This document shows, piece by piece, positions 48,426 through 57,666 of a DNA stretch of 64,000 bases. Each line of letters opens with the position of its first letter. The first letter of the stretch is position 1. A program made the position numbers and the translations under genes. The notes beneath the pieces were generated by a model. It was not told the DNA's origin. It searched no databases and saw only the letters and a list, made by a program, of their open reading frames with translations. Source of the DNA: Vibrio sp. J1-1. Its GTDB lineage: Bacteria > Pseudomonadota > Gammaproteobacteria > Enterobacterales > Vibrionaceae. The stretch is taken from assembly GCF_021728395.1 (NCBI RefSeq), contig NZ_JAKKCM010000006.1, forward strand, positions 62,001-126,000, in the 5' to 3' direction.

Positions 48426-48626
48426 TTAGCGTTCGTACGGTTTGAATTGGTTAGTGAGAGGGTCGTACTGGTAGCCAAGCGTATCCAGCTTGCCTACTAC
48501 CGACTCTGTATCCATTTCATAAGTCGATACTAATTCGTCAAAACTGTCACACTCTAAGCGTAATTTTTCGTTGACGATACCTAACAAAATAATGCTATCC
48601 AGATTACCTACATTGCTTAAATCCAT
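48426..48626 (-). CDS. DUF4250 family small protein
   Basis: The 66-residue protein contains VGNLDSIILLGIVNEKLRLE, the DUF4250 core, and a short helical C-terminal part. I chose ATG at 48626, preceded by AGAGGAG at seven bases, rather than a 73-codon frame. No function is known to me. It is convergent with metR. Confidence 0.82.
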   Translation of the reverse strand: MDLSNVGNLDSIILLGIVNEKLRLECDSFDELVSTYEMDTESVVGKLDTLGYQYDPLTNQFKPYER

Positions 48627-48754
48627 CGCGACACTCCTCTTCGACAAGGTTTATATCCCAATAACCTCAAGTGAACGGGTATATATACAGCGTAGACATA
48701 ATCTGGCGAAATTAAAGTGAGCCCACTCTAGATCGTGAGCTCACAGACAGGATA

Positions 48755-49441
48755 TTAAGCGATCAATGCAAATATGCTTTGCAGGCTTGTCATAGAAACA
48801 AGAGCAAATAACAAAGCGACACTAAGCTGCACTTTCTCAGGCGTTTTATGAGTAAAAATGTGCCAACACCAAACCACAATAGAAGAGATCAACATCGCCA
48901 AGACAATTAATATTGGTTGAGTTGCGGTACTCAATGCTGTCTCATCTAACTGGTAAGTGGAAAAAAGCGTCGAAATCACCAACAACATGCCAGATACAAT
49001 TCCGGTTACTGGTAAAATTCTATGAAACGCTTGTAAGCGGCTACGCGCAATCGTGAGTAGCAATTGAGAAAATGAAGCTCCCAAAAAGAAGATCATTAGC
49101 GCCATAGCAACAGCCGCAGGCCAATGAGACTGTTCAAATACTTGAATGCTAACATAGGCAAACGCCAAACCATTCGCTAAGTGCAATGCCCAAAGAGGTC
49201 CTTTCTCACGCGTTTTTTTGGTCTGGACCTGGGAATAGAAGTAAAAGATTGCAAACACCACCATAAACGCCTCAATGCGTAGTGATGCAACTGCCAGCCA
49301 CATGACTCCTATTGCAGGTAACATTTTGTGCAGACGACCTCGCTGACCCGGACAAATATCGCCCTTGATTAAAAGCAAAGTCAGTAGCGCTTGTGCGCCA
49401 AATAACATCGGAGGAAAGGTAACCAGCAAGTGTTGAATCAT
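48755..49441 (-). CDS. Hypothetical inner-membrane protein
   Basis: The 228-residue protein has about seven hydrophobic helices, for example FPPMLFGAQALLTLLLI and FLGASFSQLLLTIARSR. Charged loops are short. No recognised domain or catalytic motif. It is a single gene between DUF4250 and a decayed region. Function unknown. Confidence 0.7.
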   Translation of the reverse strand: MIQHLLVTFPPMLFGAQALLTLLLIKGDICPGQRGRLHKMLPAIGVMWLAVASLRIEAFMVVFAIFYFYSQVQTKKTREKGPLWALHLANGLAFAYVSIQVFEQSHWPAAVAMALMIFFLGASFSQLLLTIARSRLQAFHRILPVTGIVSGMLLVISTLFSTYQLDETALSTATQPILIVLAMLISSIVVWCWHIFTHKTPEKVQLSVALLFALVSMTSLQSIFALIA

Positions 49442-49536
49442 GATGTAGCAAGCTCAAAAGTCGTTTGGGGTGGCGATAATAACAAATCACCTATCGCCAA
49501 ACCACCTAAACCCTCTAAGGCCATTACTCGGCTCTG

Positions 49537-49708
49537 TTAGCCCTTCGAACTCATTTCTTCCGCATTTCTGGGTACGTATACGAGGCAGAAGTTTTCGTTA
49601 CTCAGAGCACTGCCAAAAAAGACGCTTTTGTTCTTGCTCGATGCCTTCTGCAATGACTTTTACTCCCAGCTGGTGCACAATTTCAGTGCACAATCTGATT
49701 ATATACAC
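49537..49708 (-). pseudogene. Degraded C-terminal fragment of an EAL-domain phosphodiesterase
   Basis: Read on the minus strand, 49708-49602 encodes IIRLCTEIVHQLGVKVIAEG, followed by IEQEQKR, the hallmark C-terminal part of EAL domains (LG-KVIAEGIE). After a run of T (six A on the + strand, 49615-49620) the homologous frame shifts and continues as NENFCLVYVPRNAEEM, ending at 49537. Upstream there is a stop and no more domain. So only about 57 residues survive, across a homopolymer frameshift. The rest of 49442-49945 is AT-rich with no other gene seen. Confidence 0.65.
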
Positions 49709-49945
49709 GACTCAAGATAACAGTTCGGTTGCTTATCTATTGTATTAACATTGGGACACTTTAAATCACAAACCTAATAACCATAAGGGTTTCAAGGTGA
49801 TATAAGATAAATTTAATCGATAACTCCGTCCAATTTTTACAATCCAAATAAAACTCCATAAACTAAGCTTGAATAAACAAGTTTGGTATAGATACCTGAT
49901 CATCAAATCGCTATAATTCGCGCTCCCTGGAACAGAGAGCAAAAT

Positions 49946-52279
49946 ATGACCAATAACATCACTCCTATTCATGAGTACAAAAAATACTGGGCCGAGTGTT
50001 TTGGTTCGGCACCTTTCTTGCCGACCAGCCGCAAAGAAATGGATGCCCTAGGATGGGATAGCTGTGACATTATCATTGTGACAGGTGACGCCTATGTGGA
50101 TCACCCAAGCTTTGGTATGGCGATCATTGGCCGTCTATTAGAAGCACAAGGCTTCCGCGTCGGCATCATTGCTCAACCAGAATGGCAAAACAAAGATGCG
50201 TTCATGCAGCTTGGTCAGCCGAATCTGTTCTTTGGGATCACAGCGGGTAACATGGACTCCATGATCAACCGTTACACCGCGGATAAAAAACTCCGTCACG
50301 ATGACGCATACACACCAAATAACGAAGGTGGCAAACGCCCAGACCGCGCGACTTTGGTCTACTCTCAGCGTTGTCGTGAAGCCTACAAAGAAGTGCCAAT
50401 TGTTCTAGGTGGTATCGAAGCCAGCCTACGCCGCGTTGCGCACTACGATTACTGGTCAGATAAAGTTCGCCGCTCTGTACTGTTTGATGCAAAAGCAGAC
50501 ATCTTACTTTTCGGTAACGCAGAACGTGCGCTTGTGGAAGTAGCACATCGTATTGCAAATGGCGAAGACATCAGCACCATGACCAATATTCGTGGTACTG
50601 CCGTGAACTTGCCTGCTGCGCCAGAAGGTTACACGGTTATCGACTCATCTCGCATTGAAAAACCTCGTAAAGAAGCGTTCGTACCTAAGAACCCATACGA
50701 AGTAGAAACTCAGTGTGAAACCAAAAAAGATGAGCCTGTTGCACAGCCAATCACTATCCGTCCGTCTCGTCATGATGCTAAAACCACAGCGGTACGTTTA
50801 CCTTCGTTTGAAAAACTAAGAAACGATCGCATTCTTTATGCTCATGCAAGTCGTGTATTGCATTTAGAAACCAACCCGTACTCTGGTCGAGCGTTACTTC
50901 AAAGCCATGGTGATCGTGAACTTTGGGTCAACCAAGCACCAATTCCGTTGACGACAGAAGAGATGGACTTTGTGTTTGGCCTGCCTTACGCGCGTGTCCC
51001 TCACCCTATGTATGGTAAAGCGAAAATTCCTGCCTACGACATGATCAAAACGTCTGTGAACATCATGCGTGGTTGTTTTGGTGGCTGTTCTTTTTGTTCG
51101 ATTACCGAGCACGAAGGCCGAATCATTCAAAACCGCTCGAAAGAGTCGATCATAAACGAGATCGAAGAAATTCGCGACAAAGTTCCGGGCTTTACTGGCA
51201 CGATTTCCGATCTTGGTGGCCCTACAGCGAACATGTACCGTCTGGGTTGTAAAGATCCAAAAGCGGAAGCGAACTGTCGTCGTCCTTCTTGTGTGTTCCC
51301 AGGCATCTGTAACAAGCTAAATACAGACCACAAACACACCATCGACCTTTACCGCGAAGCACGTAAAGTGGAAGGCGTGAAGAAAGTGATGGTCGCATCT
51401 GGCGTACGTTACGACCTTGCGATTGAATCACCAGAATACGTGAAAGAGCTAGTGACTCACCACGTTGGTGGCTACTTGAAGATTGCACCGGAACATACAG
51501 AGAAAGGCCCTCTTGATCTGATGATGAAACCGGGCATGGGCACGTACGATCGCTTTAAAGAGATGTTCGAGAAGTACAGTGCAGAAGCAGGCAAGAAACA
51601 GTACTTAATCCCCTACTTCATCTCCGCGCACCCAGGCACAGAAGACGAAGACATGCTGAACCTTGCGCTGTGGCTGAAAAAGAATAACTTCGAGTGTGAC
51701 CAAGTACAAAACTTCTACCCATCGCCGATGTGTAACGCAACGTCGATGTACTACTCAGAGACAAACCCTCTGAAACGCGTGAAGTATAAAAAACGTGAAG
51801 ATGTGCCAGTGGCAAAAGGTGAACGTCAGCGTCGCCTACATAAAGCACTGTTGCGTTACCACGATCCAGCAAACTGGCCAATGATTCGCGAAGCACTGAT
51901 CAACATGGGCAAAAAACACCTGATTGGTGACAAAGCTACCTGTTTGGTTCCGGCTGAAGACATTGATGCGCAAACACCAGCGCAGCGTCGCAAATCTGGT
52001 CGCCACGGTGCGAACCGCTTTGCAACGAAACACACCAAGAACCAGCCTGGTTTTGGTGGTCACCTTGAGAAACGCTCTGAAGGTGGTTCTCGTGACGACA
52101 AGCCTTCTGGCAACCGCAATGGCTCAGGCAAAGCGCAAGGTGGTCAAGGTCGTGGTAATAACAACGGCCAGCGCGCAGGTTCAAACTCAAACCGTCCGAA
52201 TGGCGGCAAGCCACAAGGTCAGGGTCGCCCTCAAGCTCAGGGTAAACCAGCGGGTCAGCGTAAACCTAAGCGTCGATAG
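49946..52279 (+). CDS. ygiQ: YgiQ family radical SAM protein
   Basis: This 777-residue protein is a member of the YgiQ group. The radical SAM motif CFGGCSFC carries the three cluster cysteines. The N-terminal part has [20 protein letters not shown], a vitamin-B12-binding-like region, and later [14 protein letters not shown] and [20 protein letters not shown]. The C-terminal 80 residues are a low-complexity Gly/Asn/Gln/Arg tail, seen in Vibrio homologues. Substrate unknown. Confidence 0.93.
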   Translation: MTNNITPIHEYKKYWAECFGSAPFLPTSRKEMDALGWDSCDIIIVTGDAYVDHPSFGMAIIGRLLEAQGFRVGIIAQPEWQNKDAFMQLGQPNLFFGITAGNMDSMINRYTADKKLRHDDAYTPNNEGGKRPDRATLVYSQRCREAYKEVPIVLGGIEASLRRVAHYDYWSDKVRRSVLFDAKADILLFGNAERALVEVAHRIANGEDISTMTNIRGTAVNLPAAPEGYTVIDSSRIEKPRKEAFVPKNPYEVETQCETKKDEPVAQPITIRPSRHDAKTTAVRLPSFEKLRNDRILYAHASRVLHLETNPYSGRALLQSHGDRELWVNQAPIPLTTEEMDFVFGLPYARVPHPMYGKAKIPAYDMIKTSVNIMRGCFGGCSFCSITEHEGRIIQNRSKESIINEIEEIRDKVPGFTGTISDLGGPTANMYRLGCKDPKAEANCRRPSCVFPGICNKLNTDHKHTIDLYREARKVEGVKKVMVASGVRYDLAIESPEYVKELVTHHVGGYLKIAPEHTEKGPLDLMMKPGMGTYDRFKEMFEKYSAEAGKKQYLIPYFISAHPGTEDEDMLNLALWLKKNNFECDQVQNFYPSPMCNATSMYYSETNPLKRVKYKKREDVPVAKGERQRRLHKALLRYHDPANWPMIREALINMGKKHLIGDKATCLVPAEDIDAQTPAQRRKSGRHGANRFATKHTKNQPGFGGHLEKRSEGGSRDDKPSGNRNGSGKAQGGQGRGNNNGQRAGSNSNRPNGGKPQGQGRPQAQGKPAGQRKPKRR

Positions 52280-52305
52280 CCATTAAAAATAGCTAAAAAT
52301 CTAAT

Positions 52306-52340
52306 AAAGGGCTCCAGAAGCAATTCTGGAGCCCTTTTGT
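52306..52340 (+). terminator. Terminator after ygiQ
   Basis: AAAGGGCTCCAGAA (52306-52319), loop GCAA, TTCTGGAGCCCTTT (52324-52337), then T. Confidence 0.92.
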
Positions 52341-52469
52341 TTTGCGTGTTACGCTTTCAATCAGTCACTTACACTTGCAATCGTCTATAGCATTGACAAC
52401 TTTTTCACGCTTGTAGTGAATAATGTTCATTAAGGGCAAACCGACATTGCCGAGATTGGATAAGAATGA

Positions 52470-53147
52470 ATGAAACGTGTGCTTTTAGTGGAAGATAATC
52501 GAGAAATCGCCGGAATGTTGTTTGATTACTTCGAATGTGCAGGAATGCAACTTGATTACGCCGACAACGGAGAACTTGGCCTTAAGCTCGCGCTTAGTCA
52601 CTCTTTCGACATCATCTTGCTCGATTTAATGTTACCGCGTATGGATGGTTTAACACTGTGTAACAGATTAAGAGACGCAGGAAATAATACCCCAGTGCTC
52701 ATGCTCACCGCTCTAGATAGCCGCGACGATATGCTGAAAGGCTTTGCCCATGGAGCAGATGACTATCTGACAAAGCCTTTTGACCTCGATATTCTCGAAG
52801 CTCGCATGACCGCGTTGATAAAACGCTATCGTGGTACCGTTGCCTCAAGTCAACTCCAGTACGGTGAAGTGACGATTGACCAAAAAACGCACCAGGCTTA
52901 TCGCCAAGGTAGGCAATTAGCACTCAACCCGACCACTTACACCATTCTCGAAATGCTGGTACAAAGTGCACCAGACATTGTCACCAGAGAAGAGATTGCC
53001 TTTCGTTTATGGCAAGAAAACGAGCCAAACAACGATGTGCTTCGCAGCCATATCTACCAACTGCGTGGACAACTCGATAAACCCTTTAAAGAGCATTTGA
53101 TCAAAACCATTCCTAAAGTCGGCTTTCGTTTGGAGCCGGGAGCATGA
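52470..53147 (+). CDS. OmpR-family response regulator
   Basis: The 225-residue protein has a receiver with Glu8-Asp9 and phospho-acceptor Asp52 (ILLDLMLPRMDG), Lys in LTKPFDLD, and a C-terminal winged helix ending HIYQLRGQLDKPF and IKTIPKVGFRL. Its TGA overlaps the ATG of the kinase gene, so the pair is coupled. Targets are unknown. Its kinase partner has a premature stop, so signal input may be lost. Confidence 0.9.
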   Translation: MKRVLLVEDNREIAGMLFDYFECAGMQLDYADNGELGLKLALSHSFDIILLDLMLPRMDGLTLCNRLRDAGNNTPVLMLTALDSRDDMLKGFAHGADDYLTKPFDLDILEARMTALIKRYRGTVASSQLQYGEVTIDQKTHQAYRQGRQLALNPTTYTILEMLVQSAPDIVTREEIAFRLWQENEPNNDVLRSHIYQLRGQLDKPFKEHLIKTIPKVGFRLEPGA

Positions 53148-54424
53148 TTCGTCGCTTACTCGGTAATACCCAAAGTATGACCGGTCGCCTTGAACTGTTT
53201 TTCTTGCTGGTTTCTGTTGTGATCGGGTTACTCTGCTTTGCTCTGGTCAGTGGGTCACTGTTGTGGTCGGAAGATCGTGTTGGTGAACGCCGGATTATGA
53301 TCGACAAAAAAGAAGCCATTGAGCATTTTAAAAACACGCCTTCTAAGGGTGAAGTAAAGCTGGATCTTCTGACGACGGCGTACAATGACATCAATCTGGT
53401 CCCTTCCTTTTACCGCCCTTTCCTACAAGATAAACACTATTTTTTAGGTGAAGTGGGCGAAGAACCCTACACTCGCATGATTTACATGAGTACCTACACG
53501 CAAGATGGTGAGGCGCACCTCATCATCTTGATTTCGTTAATTGATGAAATCGAGATTACATGGAGCGAGTTTTTCTACGTTATCGGATTAGTACTGGCAG
53601 TTGTTCTTGTTCTGATGTTGGTATTTGGCAGTTTATTACTTCGTTTGTCTCAACGATTAATTGAGCCGGTTAACACCCTGAAAACTCAACTGGATGAGCA
53701 CCAAGGTGACACAACGAAGAAGTTTGTTGTTCCCCAAGGCTCTGCGCAAGAGTTCGAAGCCCTTGCCACTCAGCTTAATGAGTATCGCTACGAAGTAGAT
53801 CAAGTCATCAAGCGTGAACAGGCCTTTGCGCGCTACGCCAGTCACGAGCTCAGAACTCCGCTGACGGTCATGAAAGGCTCCAGTAGCTTATTAGCCAGAA
53901 ACTCCAGCACGCCATTTCAGGAACGCCAGATTAGTCGTATCCAAGACGCCACACAGCAAATGTCTACCATGGTCGACGCATTACTTGGTTTAGTTCGTTA
54001 TTAGCGAAATACGGATGATAGCCCCGTACGTCGAATTTCTGAGCAGGAGTTACGTCACATTGTTTCGCTTAGCCAGGCACAGGCTAATGAAAAATCTCTT
54101 GAGTTTGAAGTTACCGTGACAGGCAGTCCACTTACGAGAGCAACAACCGCTGTGCTTAATATCATTCTGAGTAATCTGATACGGAATAGTATTGCCGCGA
54201 CTTCCAAAGGCAAAATATACGTTGAAATGAGCGACGATGCTTTGTCTGTCCGAGATGAAGGAGAAGGCTTTTCTTCTGTACCAGACTCTGACGGACACGG
54301 CTTGGGCCTCATGATCGTGGATGACTTATGCCGCCGATATGGCTGGCAGTTTTCGATCAATACACTCCCAGAAGGGGGATGCGAAGCTTTGATTAATTTA
54401 GCAGCCGCACATACAAACGAATAA
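53144..54424 (+). pseudogene. Sensor histidine kinase split by an in-frame amber stop
   Basis: Codons 1-286 encode two membrane segments (about 17-40 and 145-168) around a periplasmic loop, a HAMP-like region, and the dimerisation helix with phospho-His234 in YASHELRTPLTVMKG. A TAG at 54002-54004 then ends the frame. The same frame continues without other stops to 54424 and encodes the missing ATPase domain: NIILSNLIRNSIAAT, VRDEGEGF and GHGLGLMIVDDLC. So one substitution separates the two halves; the whole would be 426 residues. Without the ATPase domain the kinase cannot autophosphorylate. The downstream ATG at 54116 lacks a good ribosome-binding site. Confidence 0.85.
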
Positions 54425-54541
54425 CCCCTAAAAATTAAAGGTAATTTCAAGTCTTGCCACTTTTGTTCTCGTAGCGATAACGGTAAACTGTGCCACCTTT
54501 TTAAATGACCAGGTGACACGGTTTATTCCGTCAGGCATCAC

Positions 54542-55438
54542 ATGAAACTCTCTGAAAGCCCAATCACTCAACACAGCTTTAACGGTCAGAAATTTTTTCT
54601 AAAACGCGATGACTTACTGCACTCCCACTTTTCCGGGAACAAAGCGCGTAAATTCATGATGCTTTTGGAAGAGCAGGATCCAAACATTACGACTCTGATT
54701 AGCTATGGCTCAGCCCAGTCTAATGCGATGTATTCTCTGGCTGCACTCGCAAAAGTCAAAGGATGGGCATTCGAGTTTTATGTCAGTCATATCCCGGAGT
54801 GGTTAAAAAGCACGCCCATTGGTAATTATCGGGGAGCACTCGATTTAGGGATGCAGATAACAGCGATGAAAGACGTTGGCAGCGAACTTCACCCTAGCCA
54901 ATACATCACGGATATACGTGGATTGGATGATACCACGCTGTTTATGCCTGAAGGCGGACGCTCTCAAATCGCAGAAGGTGGCGTGAAACAACTCGCACGT
55001 GAGATTCTTGACTGGACTCGCTTCAGAGCAAAAGAACAGTTTGCGGTAGCTCTTCCTTCCGGCACTGGCACCACAGCATTGTATCTGCACAAGTATCTCA
55101 GCCCTCATGGAATAGACATCTTAACCTGCCCGTGTGTGGGAGATGAAAGCTATCTAACTGAGCAGTTCAATATGCTGGGAGAAACGAGTCATCCGCAGGT
55201 TTTATCGCTACGGAAAAAACACCATTTCGGCCGCCTATATAAAGAAGATTACGAGACATGGAAAAACTTGTACGAACAAACGGATCTGGAATTTGATCTC
55301 CTTTACGACCCCTATATGTGGCAATGTCTGGCTCCATGGCGAAAAGAGAACCCAGACAAGACACTGATCTACGTTCATCAAGGTGGGATACTTGGCAACG
55401 AGTCAATGCTGCCAAGATATCAACGAGAATTTGACTAA
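54542..55438 (+). CDS. PLP-dependent D-cysteine desulfhydrase / ACC deaminase family protein
   Basis: The 298-residue fold type II PLP enzyme has KRDDLLHSHFSGNKARKFMML, with the PLP lysine in GNKARK, ISYGSAQSNAMYSLAALAKV, and the phosphate loop LPSGTGTTALYL. Family members degrade D-cysteine or 1-aminocyclopropane-1-carboxylate; sequence alone does not tell which. It is convergent with the isochorismatase-like gene. Confidence 0.85.
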   Translation: MKLSESPITQHSFNGQKFFLKRDDLLHSHFSGNKARKFMMLLEEQDPNITTLISYGSAQSNAMYSLAALAKVKGWAFEFYVSHIPEWLKSTPIGNYRGALDLGMQITAMKDVGSELHPSQYITDIRGLDDTTLFMPEGGRSQIAEGGVKQLAREILDWTRFRAKEQFAVALPSGTGTTALYLHKYLSPHGIDILTCPCVGDESYLTEQFNMLGETSHPQVLSLRKKHHFGRLYKEDYETWKNLYEQTDLEFDLLYDPYMWQCLAPWRKENPDKTLIYVHQGGILGNESMLPRYQREFD

Positions 55439-55463
55439 ACACACTCGGTGGCTTGTTCAACGC

Positions 55464-56006
55464 CTATTTAATCAACGCCAGAATATCTTTAAACTCTGGC
55501 GCTCGACAATCTTCCACCATTTCGTAAAGGCACATTTCCAGACCCGTTAATACGACACCGTTGGCGGTTAGCTTCGCCAGAGCGAGCGCTTTGTTCGCAG
55601 CCGTACGCGACGATACACAATCGGTGACAAGTTCAACTCGGTAGCCAGATTGACACAAAGAAAGCGCAGTTTGATACACACAAATGTGGGACTCGATACC
55701 ACAGACGAGCCATGTATCTACTTTGGCATTTTCTACCGCCAGCTTAAACCGTTCCTCTTTGCAGCCATCAAATGTGTACTTAGTCATCGGCAAGTATGTT
55801 TTCTCTAGCTCTTTTCGAATGGGCTCAGAGGTTGGCCCTAGCCTTTCTGGGTTCTGCTCCAGCCAAAGAATTGGCAAGTTCAGTGCCTTAGCACCTTTGA
55901 CCAACTTAGTGACATTTTCAATGAGCTGGTCACTTTCATGCACTAATGTCGCGAGCTTGCCTTGTACATCCACGACGACCAAGCCTGTGTTGCCTTTATC
56001 GAGCAT
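55464..56006 (-). CDS. Isochorismatase-family hydrolase (YcaC-like)
   Basis: The 180-residue protein has the cysteine hydrolase triad: Asp13 in LVVVDVQGKLA, Lys76 in PMTKYTFDGC, and Cys109 in LVCGIESHICVYQTAL. Length and the absence of a carrier domain fit YcaC-type hydrolases with uncertain substrate rather than a siderophore isochorismatase. Confidence 0.88.
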   Translation of the reverse strand: MLDKGNTGLVVVDVQGKLATLVHESDQLIENVTKLVKGAKALNLPILWLEQNPERLGPTSEPIRKELEKTYLPMTKYTFDGCKEERFKLAVENAKVDTWLVCGIESHICVYQTALSLCQSGYRVELVTDCVSSRTAANKALALAKLTANGVVLTGLEMCLYEMVEDCRAPEFKDILALIK

Positions 56007-56549
56007 TCCTATCTCCTTTACTTAACGCTGACTAGTAATGAAACCAACTGAATATTGATAATGGCTTAATATTCACTTCTGTTGGAGCGTCTAATTTTGA
56101 AAGATAAGGCTTGCTCACACTATTTACCTTCAGCCTGAATTTACGTTTCACCTGAGAAGTACCGCTTAGATGATCAGACAGACAACATTTCTGCAATCAG
56201 CTAGCACTAATTGTACCAAAAGATCCTGCATTGGTTTTTGTTATATCGAGGCGTTGTCAGAAAATAGATCGTAAATAACTCATAGTGGTGATTAATAAAT
56301 GTATTTTTAGACATTAGTCTAGATAAAAACACAATCAAAATCTCGTAGTAAATATTTACTACAAATAATATAGAATGATGATTTTAATAATAAACATGAT
56401 ATTTCATATGTATATATGTACAATATTTAAATTTACATAATAAACTCGTTACTTATAAATACGTTTTAAAATTATGTCACCAATATCTAATATTAATCTA
56501 TAATTAAGTCACTCTCATTCTCATGTTGTATTAACTTGAGGCCATTTTT
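56007..56549. other. AT-rich intergenic region with palindrome
   Basis: The gap becomes very AT-rich after 56230. It contains the palindrome at 56345-56362 and T/A tracts likely to hold the promoter of the secreted-protein gene. No gene, repeat or RNA is recognised. Confidence 0.4.
56345..56362. promoter_or_regulatory. Perfect 18-bp palindrome GTAGTAAATATTTACTAC
   Basis: The two halves are exact complements with no spacer. It lies about 190 bases before the secreted-protein gene. A symmetrical operator is likely, but the binding protein is unknown. Confidence 0.5.
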
Positions 56550-57095
56550 ATGAAGTCAGCTATTTATATTTCCACTCTTATTTCGGTAAGCTGCTCCTTT
56601 GGCGTATTTGCAGCTGTTGATTCACAAGCACTATTGGAAGATGCACTGAGTGCCGCTCCTCCATCACTTCGCGATAAAGTGACGGTGATGGACTGGGACA
56701 AAAACGTTCTTCAAGAAGGTTCCAGTCAATATACCTGCTTCCCTACTCCTCCTCAACTTGAAGGTGAAGGTGTCGCAGCACCAATGTGTATGGATGGTCC
56801 TTGGATGGAATGGGCAGATGCCTGGATGAATAAGAAGCCTTTCCAAGCTAAATCGTTGGGTATTTCTTATATGCTGGGTGGCGATGGCGCCGGAGCAAGT
56901 AATACAGACCCGTATGCAGAAGGTAAAACCGATGATAATCAGTGGATTATCGAAGGTACGCACTTGATGATAATTACCCCTGATCAAGCGTTACTCGATT
57001 CATTGCCAACCGATCCCGATTATGGTGGTCCATATGTCATGTGGAAAGGTACACCGTATGCTCATATTATGATTCCTGTTGGAGCCAGACCATAA
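56550..57095 (+). CDS. Unknown secreted protein
   Basis: The 181-residue precursor has a signal peptide, probable cleavage after Ala21 (GVFA-AVD). The mature part contains MDWDKNVLQEGSSQYTCF, MCMDGPWMEWADAWM, ASNTDPYAEG and GGPYVMWKGTPYAHIMIPVG, with two cysteines. Trp, Pro and Met are frequent. I recall similar proteins in other bacteria but no named function. It has its own terminator. Confidence 0.8.
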   Translation: MKSAIYISTLISVSCSFGVFAAVDSQALLEDALSAAPPSLRDKVTVMDWDKNVLQEGSSQYTCFPTPPQLEGEGVAAPMCMDGPWMEWADAWMNKKPFQAKSLGISYMLGGDGAGASNTDPYAEGKTDDNQWIIEGTHLMIITPDQALLDSLPTDPDYGGPYVMWKGTPYAHIMIPVGARP

Positions 57096-57105
57096 ATCTA
57101 TAATT

Positions 57106-57142
57106 AAACCCGATATTTCCAAAATGAAATATCGGGTTTCTT
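57106..57142. terminator. Terminator after the secreted-protein gene
   Basis: AAACCCGATATTTC (57106-57119) pairs with GAAATATCGGGTTT (57126-57139), loop CAAAAT, then T. It may also serve the convergent scsD-like gene. Confidence 0.85.
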
Positions 57143-57150
57143 TGAAAGAA

Positions 57151-57666
57151 TTAACTGGCTAGCCAAAGTCTGGCTAATATTCCCACCGGTGTTGAGATAC
57201 CAGTAGTAATAGAAGAAATTTCACCATCTTTAATAATATAGATGGTTGGCGTTACACCTACTTTCCACGCTTTCATTATCTGGCTTTTTGGATCATTGAT
57301 ATTATCAAATTTATAATCTTTCGAACGCATAAACTGTTCAACTCGCTCATTATTTCCTGAAGAACCAGAAACGCCAATTACCGAGTAGTGTTCACTCAGC
57401 CAGTTCACACTTGGGCTAACAAATTTACATGCCGGGCACCATGTCGCCCAAAAGTATACAGCGACAGGTTCTTTATGGCTTTTCTCTATTACATCAACAT
57501 ATTGACCATTGCTCATGAGCGCACTCAACGCTGGCGCATTTTGTTTGGGGATATCTTTGGTACGGAACCAATCCATACCAACTGAAACGACCGTAACAAT
57601 GATCACAATTTGTAGGAGTTGGATTAGCCAATGTTGCCACGATTTACGATGGCTCCTAGCGCTCAT
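57151..57666 (-). CDS. scsD: ScsD-like thioredoxin-fold protein
   Basis: The 171-residue protein has one N-terminal membrane anchor (WLIQLLQIVIIVTVVSVGM) and a periplasmic TlpA/DsbE-like domain with active-site WATWCPACKF. The cis-Pro motif is VTPTIYII. ScsD-type proteins are thought to receive electrons from ScsB. The start overlaps the scsB-like stop (TAATG), so translation is coupled. No ScsC gene lies between them. Confidence 0.85.
   Translation of the reverse strand: MSARSHRKSWQHWLIQLLQIVIIVTVVSVGMDWFRTKDIPKQNAPALSALMSNGQYVDVIEKSHKEPVAVYFWATWCPACKFVSPSVNWLSEHYSVIGVSGSSGNNERVEQFMRSKDYKFDNINDPKSQIMKAWKVGVTPTIYIIKDGEISSITTGISTPVGILARLWLAS

Noticed and set aside
49470-49748. 92-codon + strand frame
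   Set aside because: It is antisense to the EAL relic and has no homology I recognise.
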